DNA of 64,000 nt from Bradyrhizobium lablabi (GCF_900141755.1 NZ_LT670844.1:2418001-2482000), one strand, 5' to 3'. Counted from the first letter of the stretch, positions 52,705 to 62,706 are shown. The notes: generated from the sequence alone by a model not told the origin. A program made the numbers and translations.

Positions 52705-53948
52705 TGCGCTGGTTGAGTGTCTCCAATACGGTCCTGCTGATCATTTGCCTGATGTACCTGATCCTCTATGTGGATCGGGTCAACATCTCGACGGCCGCGC
52801 CGCTGATCAAGGCGGACCTCAATCTAAGCAATACCCAACTCGGCCTGGCTTTCTCGGCATTCGCCTATCCCTACGCGCTGTTCCAGCTGATCGGAGGCTA
52901 TTTCGGCGACAGATTCGGTGCCCGGCTGACGCTGTTCGTCAGCGGTCTGATCGTATGCGCGGCAACGGCGGCAACCGGCGCCGTCGGCGGACTCGCGAGC
53001 CTGTTCGCCGCACGGCTCGTTCTCGGGATCGGCGAAGGCGCGACTTTTCCGACCGCGACGCGCGCGATGGCGGCATGGGTGCCGGAACGCAGTTGGGGTT
53101 TCGCCCAGGGCATTACGCATTCCTCGGCCCGAATCGGAAACGCGGTAACGCCACCTCTGATCGCCTTGCTGGTCGGGCTGGTGTCGTGGCGCGGTGCGTT
53201 CGTAGTCCTGGCACTGTTGAGCCTGATCTGGGTCGTGGTCTGGTTGTGGAATTTCCGCGATATACCAGCAGCGCCGCCCCTGACCGCCGAGGAACTTGCG
53301 AGGCTTCCCACACGCAGCCGTGGAAGTGCGACCACGCCGGTGCCCTGGCTCAAATTATTTCGTCGCATGCTGCCGGTGACCGCGGTCGATTTTTGCTACG
53401 GCTGGACGCTGTGGCTGTTCCTGAGCTGGATACCATCGTTTTTTTACCAGAACTATCAGCAGAATCTGATGCAATCGGCATTCTATTCAGCGGGCATCTT
53501 CCTTGCCGGCGTGATCGGCGACACCTTGGGCGGTGTGGTGAGCGACCAGATCCTGCACCGTACGGGCGACCGGACCAAGGCACGGCGCAACGTTATCGTC
53601 GCCGGTATGCTCGGCGGCTTTCTGTTCCTGATTCCAGTGATGCTGGTTCACGATGTCAACGTTGCGGCGATCTCGCTCGCGGCGGCATTCTTTTCTGTCG
53701 AATTGGTGGTAGCACCGATCTGGGCAGTTCCGATGGACATTGCGCCAAAATATTCCGGATCCGCGAGCGGCATGATGAATTTCGGCTTCGGCGTTGCCGG
53801 CATCATTTCGCCCTTCGTGTTTGGTTATTTGATCGACCGAACCGGCAGCTGGACTTTGCCGTTTGCCGGCTCAATTTGTCTGTTGTTGTTAGGTGCCGGA
53901 CTTGCCTTTCGCATGCATCCGGACCGGCCATTCGACGTGGGGCCTTAG
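52704..53948 (+). CDS. MFS transporter, anion:cation symporter type
   Basis: A 414-residue protein with about 12 membrane segments. ILYVDRVNISTAAPLIKADL and GGYFGDRFGARLT in the first half, and the segment GIGEGATFPTATRAMAAWVP, are typical of the ACS family that imports organic anions (hexuronates, phthalate, tartrate). The ATG at 52704 sits in the TGATG junction with the dioxygenase, so it most likely imports that enzyme's substrate. It converges on the next gene with a four-base overlap of the 3' ends. Confidence 0.92.
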   Translation: MRWLSVSNTVLLIICLMYLILYVDRVNISTAAPLIKADLNLSNTQLGLAFSAFAYPYALFQLIGGYFGDRFGARLTLFVSGLIVCAATAATGAVGGLASLFAARLVLGIGEGATFPTATRAMAAWVPERSWGFAQGITHSSARIGNAVTPPLIALLVGLVSWRGAFVVLALLSLIWVVVWLWNFRDIPAAPPLTAEELARLPTRSRGSATTPVPWLKLFRRMLPVTAVDFCYGWTLWLFLSWIPSFFYQNYQQNLMQSAFYSAGIFLAGVIGDTLGGVVSDQILHRTGDRTKARRNVIVAGMLGGFLFLIPVMLVHDVNVAAISLAAAFFSVELVVAPIWAVPMDIAPKYSGSASGMMNFGFGVAGIISPFVFGYLIDRTGSWTLPFAGSICLLLLGAGLAFRMHPDRPFDVGP

Positions 53949-54751
53949 GCGTATCGCTCGGTTCCGTATGGCGGCGTCTGGACGAAAGTGACGTTGCCGC
54001 CGGCATTCGCAAAGGCGGCGGTGAGCAGCGACGTCAGCTTTGGGTTGAAAAAATGATCGTTTTCCGCCGATACCCAGAGCAAGGGTGTGCGGGATGTCTT
54101 GCCATATTGGGCGAAGGCCGCGACAAGCTGCTTTTCGCCGCAAACCGTATCGTCGCTGGTGGATCCCCTTCCCGGCGCAAAGGCGATGGCGGCGGCGAGA
54201 TCACGCGGCGGGTCGGCGGTCAGCGCCACCGTTGCGAAAGCACCGGCCGAAACCCCGACGCTGATCCACTTGCCCTTACTGACATAGGGCTGCGCGGTCA
54301 TGAATTTTGCGACGGCGGCGATATCGGCCGCCCCGGCGCGCCCGGCATTGGCGTAATTCGGATTGGCGCAGGAGCCATAATCTTCGGCCCACCCTCCCTC
54401 GGAAAGACCATAGCCGCGGCGCAGGAAGGCGACCGCGACAAAGCCACGTCGCGCAAACGCCATCGCCTCCGACCACATCCGGTACGGCGACGTCTTGGGG
54501 CGGTCGCTCCGGCTTCGTGGCGAGCCGTGATTGAGCAGTGCGAGCGGATGGGGCAAATTGTCGTCCGGCCGAAGCACGATCGCTTCCAGCTTGACCGACA
54601 CTGAGCCGCCCGACCAGGAAACGGCCGCCGGTATTATCAGCGCGTCAAGATGGATTTCCTCGGCCCAGCCTTGCCCGGCCGAAATGGCTGCAAGTGTAAG
54701 CGCCAGCAGGAACGCTTTCGCAGAAATTCCAATACGTGCCGTGTAACTCAT
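53945..54751 (-). CDS. Secreted alpha/beta hydrolase (dienelactone hydrolase-like)
   Basis: A 268-residue protein with a signal peptide (AKAFLLALTLAAISAGQGWA). The fold markers are LALLNHGSPRSR (oxyanion side), FVAVAFLRRGYGLSEGG, the nucleophile elbow SVGVSAGAFAT with S168, and WVSAENDHFFNPKLTSLLTA, which carries the acidic residue; the terminal histidine is not obvious, as the chain ends TPPYGTERYA. It is periplasmic or secreted. The substrate is unknown. Its 3' end overlaps that of the MFS gene by four bases on opposite strands. Confidence 0.85.
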   Translation of the reverse strand: MSYTARIGISAKAFLLALTLAAISAGQGWAEEIHLDALIIPAAVSWSGGSVSVKLEAIVLRPDDNLPHPLALLNHGSPRSRSDRPKTSPYRMWSEAMAFARRGFVAVAFLRRGYGLSEGGWAEDYGSCANPNYANAGRAGAADIAAVAKFMTAQPYVSKGKWISVGVSAGAFATVALTADPPRDLAAAIAFAPGRGSTSDDTVCGEKQLVAAFAQYGKTSRTPLLWVSAENDHFFNPKLTSLLTAAFANAGGNVTFVQTPPYGTERYA

Positions 54752-55186
54752 TGATCCCGCCCGCTACTTGCGGGGCTAATCTGCATCGATCGGCGCGCAT
54801 CCGGCAATCGCCGCCAGGGCGCAATACCCAGATATCGCGAAACATCAAGGGGCTGATCACAATTGGTGTGAATGAGGCCGGTTCTGATCGATCGCGTCGG
54901 TTTCGCCGTCGCTAAACAGCCGATTTCTGAGGGGATCGAGCGGTTGTGAATGGCGTTATGTCGGGGGGATTACGACATATTTTCCTCGCGAGCGCGGGCT
55001 AAGGACAGGTTGACAACATTCGGCGTCCGGCCGGAAGGTGCGGAACCCCAAAGCATGATCCGGAAAAGTGGGTACCGGTTTTCCGAAAAGATCATGCTCA
55101 AACAAAAAGTTAGAGCGGGATGACGTTTCAAAGAAAAGTCATCACGCTCTAGGAAATAGACCAAGCTCGAACAGAAGCAGGGCATC
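54752..55186. other. Repeat-bearing intergenic region before the pentose-phosphate operon
   Basis: This 435-base gap has no supported gene. It holds a third copy of the AGCATGATCCGGAAAAGTGG palindrome at 55054-55104 (agcatgatccggaaaagtgg to gaaaagatcatgct) and directly after it agagcgggatgacgtttc and gaaaagtcatcacgctct, another inverted pair (55112-55151). The promoter for tal-pgi is expected at or before these repeats. Confidence 0.7.
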
Positions 55187-58033
55187 ATGAATCCCGTCAA
55201 AGCACTCGAAAATCACAGCCAGTCGGTCTGGCTCGACTTCCTGGCCCGCGGCTTCGTCGCCAAGGGCGACCTGCAGAAGCTGATCGACAGCGACGGGGTC
55301 AAGGGCGTCACGTCGAACCCGTCGATTTTCGAGAAGGCGATCGGAAGTTCGGACGAATATGACGGCGCGATCGGCAACGCCTTGAAAAAAGGCGATCGCC
55401 CGGTGGCCGAGTTGTTCGAGCATCTCGCCGTCGAGGACATCCAGCACGCGGCCGACGTGCTGCGCCCGGTCTACGATCAGCTCAACGGCAACGACGGCTT
55501 TGTCAGCCTGGAAGTGTCGCCCTATCTGGCGATGGATACCAAGGGCACCATCGCCGAGGCCGAGCGGCTGTGGAAGGACGTCAGCCGCAAGAATTTGATG
55601 GTCAAGGTGCCGGCGACGCCGGAAGGCCTTCCCGCGATCGCGCATCTGATCGGCGAAGGCATCAGCATCAACATCACGCTATTGTTCTCGCAAAAGGTCT
55701 ATGTGCAGGTCGCCGAAGCCTACCTGAAGGGGCTTGAAAAATATGTCGCCGGCGGCGGCGATCCCTCCCATGTCGCAAGCGTCGCCAGCTTCTTCGTCAG
55801 CCGCATCGACAGCGCGGTCGACAAGCAGCTCGACGAGAAGATCGCCCGCGCCAACGACCCGACCGAAAAGGAGCGCCTCGCCGCGCTGAAGGGCAAGGTC
55901 GCCATCGCCAACGCAAAACTCGCTTATCAGGAATATAAGCGGCTGTTTTCGGGGCCGCGCTGGAACAAGCTGGCCGCCAAGGGGGCAAAACCGCAGCGCC
56001 TGCTGTGGGCCTCGACCGGCACCAAGAACAAGGACTATCGCGACGTGCTCTATGTTGAGGAGCTGATCGGCCCCAACACCGTCAATACCGTGCCGCCGGC
56101 AACGCTCGACGCCTTTCGCGATCACGGCAAGGTGCGCGACAGTCTCGAAGAAAATGTCGACGAGGCGCGGCACGTGCTGGCCGAGCTCGAGAAATCCGGC
56201 ATCTCGCTCGATGCGATCACGGCTGAACTCGTCAAGGACGGCGTCAAACTGTTCGCGGACGCCGCCGACAAGCTTTACGGCGCGGTCGCGCACAAGCGCG
56301 CCACCGTGCTCGGCGGCACCATCGACCGCCAGGACCTGAAACTCGGAAGTGATATCGGCAAGGCGGTCGAGACCGCCACCGAGGAATGGCGCCTCTCGGC
56401 GAAAATACGCCGGCTCTGGAGCCACGATAAATCAGTATGGACCGGAACCGACGAGGACAGATGGCTGGGTTGGCTGAACAGCCCCGCCGCCGCCGATGTC
56501 GCCGATTACGAGGATTTCGCGCGGCGCGTGAAAGGACAAAATTTCAGCGACGCCGTGGTGCTCGGCATGGGCGGATCGAGCTTGGGTCCGGAAGTGCTGG
56601 CGGAGACTTTTGCGAAGAAGCCCGGCTTCCCGAAATTGCACGTGCTGGACTCGACCGATCCCGCGCAGGTCCGCGCCATGGAGAAGGCGGTCGATATCGC
56701 AAAAACCCTGTTCATCGTCTCCAGCAAGTCCGGCGGCACCACCGAACCCAATGTGATGAAGGACTATTTCTTCGCCTGCGTCTCGAAGGCGATCGGCGCT
56801 GAGAAGGCCGGGCATCGCTTCATCGCGGTGACCGATCCCGGCTCGTCGTTGGAGAAGCTAGCGACCAAGCAGGGCTTTGCCCGCATCTTCCACGGCGATC
56901 CCACGATCGGCGGGCGCTACTCGGTGCTCTCGCCGTTCGGGCTGGTACCGGCCGCGGCCGCCGGCATCGACGTCCGCACGCTGATAAAGCAGACGCTGGC
57001 GATGGTGCGCTCCTGCGGGCCGGACGTGCCGCCGCAGGAAAATCCGGGCGTCCAGCTTGGCCTCGCCATGGGGCTCGCCGGCCTCGACGGCCGCGACAAG
57101 GTGACGATCGTCTCGTCGAAGAAGATTTCCGATTTCGGTGCCTGGGCCGAGCAATTGATCGCGGAATCCACCGGCAAGGAAGGCAAGGGCCTGATCCCGA
57201 TCGACGGCGAGCCGCTGGGCGAGCCAGAGATCTATGGCAACGACCGCTTCTTCATCGACATTTCAACCGAAGGCGAAAGCGATGCCGCGCATGAGGACAA
57301 GCTCGCCGCGCTGGAAAAGGCCGGGCACCCGGTCGTGCGCATCGTCATGAAATCGGTCGACCACATCGGCCAGGAATTTTTCCGGTTTGAAGTGGCAACC
57401 GCTGTCGCCGGCGCAATCCTCGGCATCAATCCGTTCAACCAGCCCGACGTCGAGGCCGCCAAGATCAAGACCCGGGAATTGACCGCGGCGTTCGAGAAAT
57501 CCGGCACACTGCCGCCGGAGCAGCCGGTGATGTCCACGGCGCAAGCCGATCTCTACACCGACCAGAAAAATGCCGCTGACTTGCGCAAGGCCGGCGCCGA
57601 TGGCGATCTCAGCTCCTGGCTGAAAGCCCACCTCTCCCGCATCCATGCGGACGACTATATGGCGCTGCTTGCTTATATCGAGCGCGATCATGCGCATATC
57701 GACACGTTGCAGCACATGCGGCTCGAAGTGCGCGACAAGCGCCATGTCGCGACCTGCGCCGAATTCGGCCCGCGTTTCCTGCATTCCACCGGCCAGGCCT
57801 ACAAGGGTGGCCCGGACAGCGGGGTATTTTTGCAGATCACCGCGGATGATGCCGAAGACGTCCCCGTCCCCGGCCAAAAAGCGAGCTTTGGCGTGATCAA
57901 GGCCGCCCAGGCCCGCGGCGATTTCGACGTACTGACCGAGCGCGGCCGCCGTGCGCTGCGCGTGCATCTGAAGGGCGATCTCGACGCTGGCTTAAAGATG
58001 CTCGATCGTGCGATTGTCGAGGCATTGAACTAG
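55187..58033 (+). CDS. tal-pgi: Bifunctional transaldolase / glucose-6-phosphate isomerase
   Basis: A 948-residue fusion. Residues about 1-370 are transaldolase: GVTSNPSIFEKAI, EVSPYLAMDT and NLMVKVPATPEG with the Schiff-base lysine at 140. Residues about 385-948 are phosphoglucose isomerase: VVLGMGGSSLGPEVLAETFA, FIVSSKSGGTTEPN, GGRYSVLSPFGLVPAAAAGI and GQEFFRFEVATAVAGAILGI. It joins the non-oxidative pentose-phosphate step with isomerisation of hexose phosphates. The start at 55187 gives MNPVKALENHSQSVW. It heads a six-gene operon. Its TAG stop abuts a short repeat before gnd. Confidence 0.95.
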   Translation: MNPVKALENHSQSVWLDFLARGFVAKGDLQKLIDSDGVKGVTSNPSIFEKAIGSSDEYDGAIGNALKKGDRPVAELFEHLAVEDIQHAADVLRPVYDQLNGNDGFVSLEVSPYLAMDTKGTIAEAERLWKDVSRKNLMVKVPATPEGLPAIAHLIGEGISINITLLFSQKVYVQVAEAYLKGLEKYVAGGGDPSHVASVASFFVSRIDSAVDKQLDEKIARANDPTEKERLAALKGKVAIANAKLAYQEYKRLFSGPRWNKLAAKGAKPQRLLWASTGTKNKDYRDVLYVEELIGPNTVNTVPPATLDAFRDHGKVRDSLEENVDEARHVLAELEKSGISLDAITAELVKDGVKLFADAADKLYGAVAHKRATVLGGTIDRQDLKLGSDIGKAVETATEEWRLSAKIRRLWSHDKSVWTGTDEDRWLGWLNSPAAADVADYEDFARRVKGQNFSDAVVLGMGGSSLGPEVLAETFAKKPGFPKLHVLDSTDPAQVRAMEKAVDIAKTLFIVSSKSGGTTEPNVMKDYFFACVSKAIGAEKAGHRFIAVTDPGSSLEKLATKQGFARIFHGDPTIGGRYSVLSPFGLVPAAAAGIDVRTLIKQTLAMVRSCGPDVPPQENPGVQLGLAMGLAGLDGRDKVTIVSSKKISDFGAWAEQLIAESTGKEGKGLIPIDGEPLGEPEIYGNDRFFIDISTEGESDAAHEDKLAALEKAGHPVVRIVMKSVDHIGQEFFRFEVATAVAGAILGINPFNQPDVEAAKIKTRELTAAFEKSGTLPPEQPVMSTAQADLYTDQKNAADLRKAGADGDLSSWLKAHLSRIHADDYMALLAYIERDHAHIDTLQHMRLEVRDKRHVATCAEFGPRFLHSTGQAYKGGPDSGVFLQITADDAEDVPVPGQKASFGVIKAAQARGDFDVLTERGRRALRVHLKGDLDAGLKMLDRAIVEALN

Positions 58034-58071
58034 CGCATGATCGGCTTTCGGAAAGAGTTCATGCTCAGGGA
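58031..58071. repeat. Short palindrome at the tal-pgi stop
   Basis: TAGCGCATGATCGGCTTTCG and gaaagagttcatgctcaggg form an imperfect palindrome, a shortened relative of the AGCATGATCCGG family. The initial TAG is the stop codon of tal-pgi. It occupies most of the 52-base gap before gnd. Confidence 0.65.
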
Positions 58072-58085
58072 ATAAAGGTGCAAAG

Positions 58086-59090
58086 ATGCAGCTCGGCATG
58101 ATCGGCCTGGGCCGGATGGGCGGTAATATCGTCCGCCGGCTGATGAAGCGCGGACACTCAACCGTGGTCTACGACAAGGACCCGAAGGCGGTTGCGGCCA
58201 TCGCCGCCGACGGCGCGGTCGGCTCAACCGCCCTGGAAGATTTTGTCAAGAAACTCGAGAAGCCGCGAACCGCCTGGGTGATGCTGCCGGCGGGCAAGAT
58301 CACCGAAGCCACCATCGATGCATTGTCGAAGCTGATGGAGAGCGGCGACGTCATCATCGACGGCGGCAACACGTTCTGGCAGGACGACGTCCGCCGCGGC
58401 AAGGCGCTGAAGGAGCGCGGCATCCACTATGTCGACGTCGGCACCTCGGGCGGCGTCTGGGGCATCGATCGCGGCTACTGCATGATGATCGGCGGCGACA
58501 AGGCCGTGGTCGACCGCCTCGACCCGATCTTCGCGGCACTGGCGCCGGGTGCCGGCGACATCCCGCGCACCGAGGGACGCGAGGGACGCGATCCGCGCAT
58601 CGAGCAGGGCTACATTCACGCCGGCCCTGTCGGCGCCGGGCACTTCGTCAAGATGGTTCACAACGGCATCGAGTATGGCCTGATGCAGGCCTATGCCGAA
58701 GGTTTTGACATTTTGAAGAACGCCAATATCGAGGCGCTGCCGCCGGAGCATCGCTTCGATCTGGATATTGCCGACATTGCCGAGGTCTGGCGGCGCGGCA
58801 GCGTGATCCCGTCATGGCTGCTCGATCTCACGGCCTCGGCGCTCGCGCAAAATCAGACGCTGGATAATTATTCGGGGTTCGTGGAGGATTCCGGCGAAGG
58901 CCGCTGGACGGTGAACGCCGCCGTCGACGAAGCCGTCCCGGCCGAAGTGCTGACCGCGGCGCTGTTTGCGCGCTTCCGCTCGCGCAAGGAGCATACCTTC
59001 GCGGAAAAAATTCTCTCCGCCATGCGTGCCGGTTTCGGCGGCCACAGGGAGCCGCCGAAGCAGTCCGGTTCGAAGGCTGATGCAAAATGA
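58086..59090 (+). CDS. gnd: 6-phosphogluconate dehydrogenase, decarboxylating (short form)
   Basis: A 334-residue short-form 6-phosphogluconate dehydrogenase. N-terminal NAD(P) fold [20 protein letters not shown]; substrate motif [20 protein letters not shown]; catalytic region [20 protein letters not shown] with the conserved lysine and asparagine. It converts 6-phosphogluconate to ribulose 5-phosphate. This short form, also called GndA/YqeC-like, is often NAD-linked. It overlaps zwf by four bases (ATGA). Confidence 0.95.
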   Translation: MQLGMIGLGRMGGNIVRRLMKRGHSTVVYDKDPKAVAAIAADGAVGSTALEDFVKKLEKPRTAWVMLPAGKITEATIDALSKLMESGDVIIDGGNTFWQDDVRRGKALKERGIHYVDVGTSGGVWGIDRGYCMMIGGDKAVVDRLDPIFAALAPGAGDIPRTEGREGRDPRIEQGYIHAGPVGAGHFVKMVHNGIEYGLMQAYAEGFDILKNANIEALPPEHRFDLDIADIAEVWRRGSVIPSWLLDLTASALAQNQTLDNYSGFVEDSGEGRWTVNAAVDEAVPAEVLTAALFARFRSRKEHTFAEKILSAMRAGFGGHREPPKQSGSKADAK

Positions 59091-60598
59091 CCGTCAGTCA
59101 AGCAAAACAAAAAAAGCCCGATCCCTGCTCCATTGTGATCTTCGGCGTGACCGGCGATCTCGCACACCGGCTGGTGGTCCCTTCTCTCTATAACCTTGCA
59201 GCTAACGATCTTTTGCCGGACAATTTCTGCATCGTCGGTATCGCCCGCAAGGCCATGTCGAACGAGGAATTGACCGACAGCCTGACCAAAGGACTCCACC
59301 AGTTTGCCACCCGCAAGGTAGACGACGCTCTCGCCAGACGCCTGCTGGCATGTGTCACTTGCATCGAGGCCGATCCGAAAGACCCGGCGTCGTTCGATGC
59401 GATGCGCGAGCAGCTCGACAGGCTGGAGGCCGCGCGGAAAACCGGCGGCAACCGGCTGTTCTATCTGGCGACCCCGCCCGATGCCTTCCTTCCGATCAGC
59501 AAGGAGCTCGGCCGCACCGGCATGCTGACGGAAAATGGTGCATGGCGGCGGCTGGTGGTGGAAAAGCCCTTCGGTACCGATCTCGCCTCGGCGGAGGCGT
59601 TGAACAGCGAACTGCTGAAGCTTGTCGACGAGCACCAGATTTACCGGATCGATCATTATCTCGGCAAGGAGACCGTCCAGAACATCCTGGTGCTGCGCTT
59701 CGCCAATGGCATGTTCGAACCGATCTGGAATCGCAATCACATCGACCATATCCAGATCACCGTCGACGAGAAACTTGGCGTCGGCCATCGCGGCAGCTTC
59801 TACGACGCGACCGGAGCCTTGCGCGACATGGTGCCGAACCATCTGTTCCAGTTGCTGTCGCTGGTCGCAATGGAGCCGCCGGCGAAATTCAATGCCCATG
59901 CGGTGCGCTCGGAAAAAGCCGAAGTGCTGGCGGCGATCCAGACCCAGAGCGAGGAAGAGGCGCTGCGCAATTCGGTGCGCGGGCAATATCGGGCGGGCAA
60001 GGTCGGCGATACCGAGATCGACGACTATCGCAAGACCGAAAACGTCAACCCCGGCAGCACCACGGAGACCTATGCCGCACTGAAGCTGACGATCGACAAC
60101 TGGCGCTGGGCCGGCGTGCCGTTTTACCTGCGCACCGGCAAGGCGCTTGGCATCAAGCGCACCGAGATCGCGATCAAGTTCAAGCAGGCGCCGTTTGCGA
60201 TGTTCCGCGACACGCCGGTGGAAAGGCTTTCGCAAAATTTCCTGATCATCTCGACCGAGCCGACCGAAGGCATCGCGTTGCAGTTCAATACCAAGGTGCC
60301 GGGACCGGCGATCGATATCGACGGCGTCGAGATGAAGTTCCGCTACAAGGATTACTTCCAGGCCGAACCCTCAACCGGTTACGAGACGCTGATCTATGAC
60401 TGCATGATCGGCGACAACATCCTGTTTCAGCGCGCCGATGGCGTGGAAGCCGGCTGGCAGGCGGTACAGCCATTCCTCGATGCCTGGAAGAAGGCCGGTG
60501 GCAAGGGGCTGAAGGTTTACGAACCCGGCAGCGAAGGGCCCGAAGAGGCCAGCGAACTGTTGGAACGCGACGGCCGAAACTGGCGGAAGCTCACTTGA
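59087..60598 (+). CDS. zwf: Glucose-6-phosphate 1-dehydrogenase
   Basis: A 503-residue enzyme of normal length. The nucleotide-binding start is [20 protein letters not shown] (about 16-35), and the active-site signature is [20 protein letters not shown], followed by [19 protein letters not shown]. It oxidises glucose 6-phosphate to 6-phosphogluconolactone. It overlaps gnd upstream; the pgl start is at or just after its stop, so the oxidative pentose-phosphate steps are translated together. Confidence 0.97.
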   Translation: MTVSQAKQKKPDPCSIVIFGVTGDLAHRLVVPSLYNLAANDLLPDNFCIVGIARKAMSNEELTDSLTKGLHQFATRKVDDALARRLLACVTCIEADPKDPASFDAMREQLDRLEAARKTGGNRLFYLATPPDAFLPISKELGRTGMLTENGAWRRLVVEKPFGTDLASAEALNSELLKLVDEHQIYRIDHYLGKETVQNILVLRFANGMFEPIWNRNHIDHIQITVDEKLGVGHRGSFYDATGALRDMVPNHLFQLLSLVAMEPPAKFNAHAVRSEKAEVLAAIQTQSEEEALRNSVRGQYRAGKVGDTEIDDYRKTENVNPGSTTETYAALKLTIDNWRWAGVPFYLRTGKALGIKRTEIAIKFKQAPFAMFRDTPVERLSQNFLIISTEPTEGIALQFNTKVPGPAIDIDGVEMKFRYKDYFQAEPSTGYETLIYDCMIGDNILFQRADGVEAGWQAVQPFLDAWKKAGGKGLKVYEPGSEGPEEASELLERDGRNWRKLT

Positions 60599-60600
60599 CG

Positions 60601-61344
60601 ATGGCAGCCGGCGATCAACGCAAGGTCATCCCGGTTGCCGATCCGGCGGCGCTTGCGCAAATCGCCGCGGACCGCGTCCTGGCAAGAATTTCAGCCAACA
60701 GCGGTCGGGTGGCGATCTGCCTGACCGGCGGATCGAGCCCGACAAAGCTCTATCGATTGCTCGCGACCGATCCCTATCGAAGCCGGATCCCGTGGCATCG
60801 CGTGCACTGGTTCATCGGCGATGAGCGCTTCGTTCCCGCCAGCGATCCGCGCAACAACATGGCGATGGCGCGACGGACATTTCTCGACGCTTGCGCGCCG
60901 GCGGCCAACGTACATCCGATTGCGACCGACACCGCCGATCCCGAACAATCGGCGCATGCCTATGAACGCGAGTTGAAATCGTTTTATGGCGCTGAAAACC
61001 TCGATCCGGCCAGGCCATTATTCGAGATGGTGTTGTTGGGAGTTGGCCCGGACGGTCATATCGCATCGCTATTTCCGGAATATCCGGCGATCAAAGAGGC
61101 CACGCGCTGGGTGGTCGGTGTCCCCGAGGCCCATGTCGAACCCTTCGTGCCGCGGGTGTCGCTGACGCTGCCGGCGCTGAATTCTTGCCGCGAAATCCTG
61201 TTCGAAATCGCAGGCGCCGAAAAGCGCGCGATCTTGACGCGCGTGTTTGATGGCGAGAACCTGCCGGCGAGCCGCGCGCGTGCCATGGGCGAGACGATCT
61301 GGCTCGTGGATCAGGCCGCGCTGCCGGAGGATTTTCGTGGGTGA
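60601..61344 (+). CDS. pgl: 6-phosphogluconolactonase
   Basis: A 247-residue DevB/SOL-type lactonase. Blocks: RVAICLTGGSSPTKLYRLLA, WHRVHWFIGDERFVPASDPR with NNMAMARRTFL, and FEMVLLGVGPDGHIASLFPE carrying the catalytic histidine. It hydrolyses 6-phosphogluconolactone. I prefer the ATG at 60601, three bases after the zwf stop; a TTG at 60595 overlapping that stop is also possible and would add two residues. Its TGA overlaps the GTG start of gntK. Confidence 0.95.
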   Translation: MAAGDQRKVIPVADPAALAQIAADRVLARISANSGRVAICLTGGSSPTKLYRLLATDPYRSRIPWHRVHWFIGDERFVPASDPRNNMAMARRTFLDACAPAANVHPIATDTADPEQSAHAYERELKSFYGAENLDPARPLFEMVLLGVGPDGHIASLFPEYPAIKEATRWVVGVPEAHVEPFVPRVSLTLPALNSCREILFEIAGAEKRAILTRVFDGENLPASRARAMGETIWLVDQAALPEDFRG

Positions 61345-61897
61345 TCAATCCAGCCAAATGCCCTGCGTGCTGGTCGTGATGGGCGTATCGGGATCGGGCA
61401 AGAGCACAATTGGGGAGAAGCTCGCCGCGCAGCTCGGCTGCATTTACGAGGATGGCGACAGGTTTCACCCCGCCAGCAATGTCGCGAAGATGAGCGCCGG
61501 CCAGCCCCTGGCCGATGAAGACCGCTGGCCCTGGCTGCGCGCGATCGCCGAGGAGATCGACCGGGTCTGCGAGGCCGGCGAACACGCGGTGATCGCCTGC
61601 TCCGCGCTGAAGCGGGCCTATCGCGAGATCCTCGTGCATGGACGGACCGATGTCCGCATCATCTATCTCAAGGGCACGCAGGACCTGATCGCAGGCCGCC
61701 TCACCCGCCGCAAAGGTCATTTCATGCCGCCAGGGTTATTGGAGAGCCAGTTCAAGACGCTCGAGCCGCCAGGCGAGAGCGAGAATCCCCTGACGGTATC
61801 CATCGACGCGCCGGCCGACGCCATTGTCGATGACATCGTCCGCCAGTTGCGACAAACACCCGCTGTCGTCAGCGCACCGCGCAGGAACCGATCATGA
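61337..61897 (+). CDS. gntK: Gluconokinase
   Basis: A 186-residue P-loop carbohydrate kinase: VLVVMGVSGSGKSTIGEKLA (Walker A GVSGSGKS), then EDGDRFHPASNVAKMSAGQP, LADEDRWPWLRAIAEE and IIYLKGTQDLIAGRLTRRKG with HFMPPGLLESQF. The start is GTG at 61337, overlapping the pgl stop by eight bases, or the ATG at 61358. It phosphorylates gluconate to 6-phosphogluconate, feeding gnd. It overlaps the HAD gene by four bases. Confidence 0.94.
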   Translation: MGDQSSQMPCVLVVMGVSGSGKSTIGEKLAAQLGCIYEDGDRFHPASNVAKMSAGQPLADEDRWPWLRAIAEEIDRVCEAGEHAVIACSALKRAYREILVHGRTDVRIIYLKGTQDLIAGRLTRRKGHFMPPGLLESQFKTLEPPGESENPLTVSIDAPADAIVDDIVRQLRQTPAVVSAPRRNRS

Positions 61898-62706
61898 CCC
61901 GCATCGCGCTCGTTGTATCCGATGTCGACGGCACGCTCGTGACCAAAGACAAGACCCTGACCGACCGCGCCAGGGCTGCGGTGCGGCGATTGCACGATGC
62001 CGGCATCGGATTCACCGTCACGTCCAGCCGCCCGACCATCGGCATGCGGTTTCTGATCGAGCCGCTAGCGATCACGCTGCCGGTCGGGGCTTTCAACGGC
62101 AGCTGCATCGTCGATCCGCAACTGAACCCGATCGAGCAGCACCTGATCCCGCCGGCCGCGGTGCAGCGCAGTCTCGATATCATGAACCAATTCGGTGTCG
62201 ATATCTGGCTGTTCACCAGCGACCTCTGGCTCACCCGGCATCCCGATGGCGATTACGTCCCGCATGAGAAGCGCGCGATCCGTGCCGATCCGACCATCGT
62301 TGCGGATTTTGCGCCGTACCTTGAGACCGCCTGCAAGATCGTCGGCTCATCCGCCGATGCGGCGCTGCTGCAACGCTGCGAAGCCACGATGCAGCAGGCA
62401 TTGGGGTCAGCGGCCACCGCCGTCCGCTCGCAAAGCTATTATCTCGACATCACGCCGCCGGGCTACGATAAGGGCACCTTTGTCGAGGCGATCGCGAAGC
62501 GTCTCGGTATTTCGACCGATGCGGTCGCGACCATCGGCGACATGCAGAACGATCTCGCGATGTTTCGCAAGAGCGGCATGTCGATCGCGATGGGCAATGC
62601 CACCGACGACGTCAAGAAGATAGCGACGCAGGTCACGACCTCCAATGAGGACGAAGGCTTTGCCGGGGCGATCGAGATGATCTTGAAGCGGAACGAGGCG
62701 GGCTAG
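61894..62706 (+). CDS. HAD-superfamily phosphatase (Cof type)
   Basis: A 270-residue Cof/IIB HAD hydrolase. Motif I is VVSDVDGTLVTKDKTLTDRA (nucleophile aspartate near 10), motif II VTSSRP, and the C-terminal motif IV TIGDMQNDLAMFRKSGMSIA followed by MGNATDDVKKIATQVT. These dephosphorylate sugar phosphates or cofactors. Position at the end of the pentose-phosphate operon, overlapping gntK by four bases, suggests a sugar-phosphate substrate. Its TAG stop is the first triplet of the nested repeat that follows. Confidence 0.92.
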   Translation: MTRIALVVSDVDGTLVTKDKTLTDRARAAVRRLHDAGIGFTVTSSRPTIGMRFLIEPLAITLPVGAFNGSCIVDPQLNPIEQHLIPPAAVQRSLDIMNQFGVDIWLFTSDLWLTRHPDGDYVPHEKRAIRADPTIVADFAPYLETACKIVGSSADAALLQRCEATMQQALGSAATAVRSQSYYLDITPPGYDKGTFVEAIAKRLGISTDAVATIGDMQNDLAMFRKSGMSIAMGNATDDVKKIATQVTTSNEDEGFAGAIEMILKRNEAG

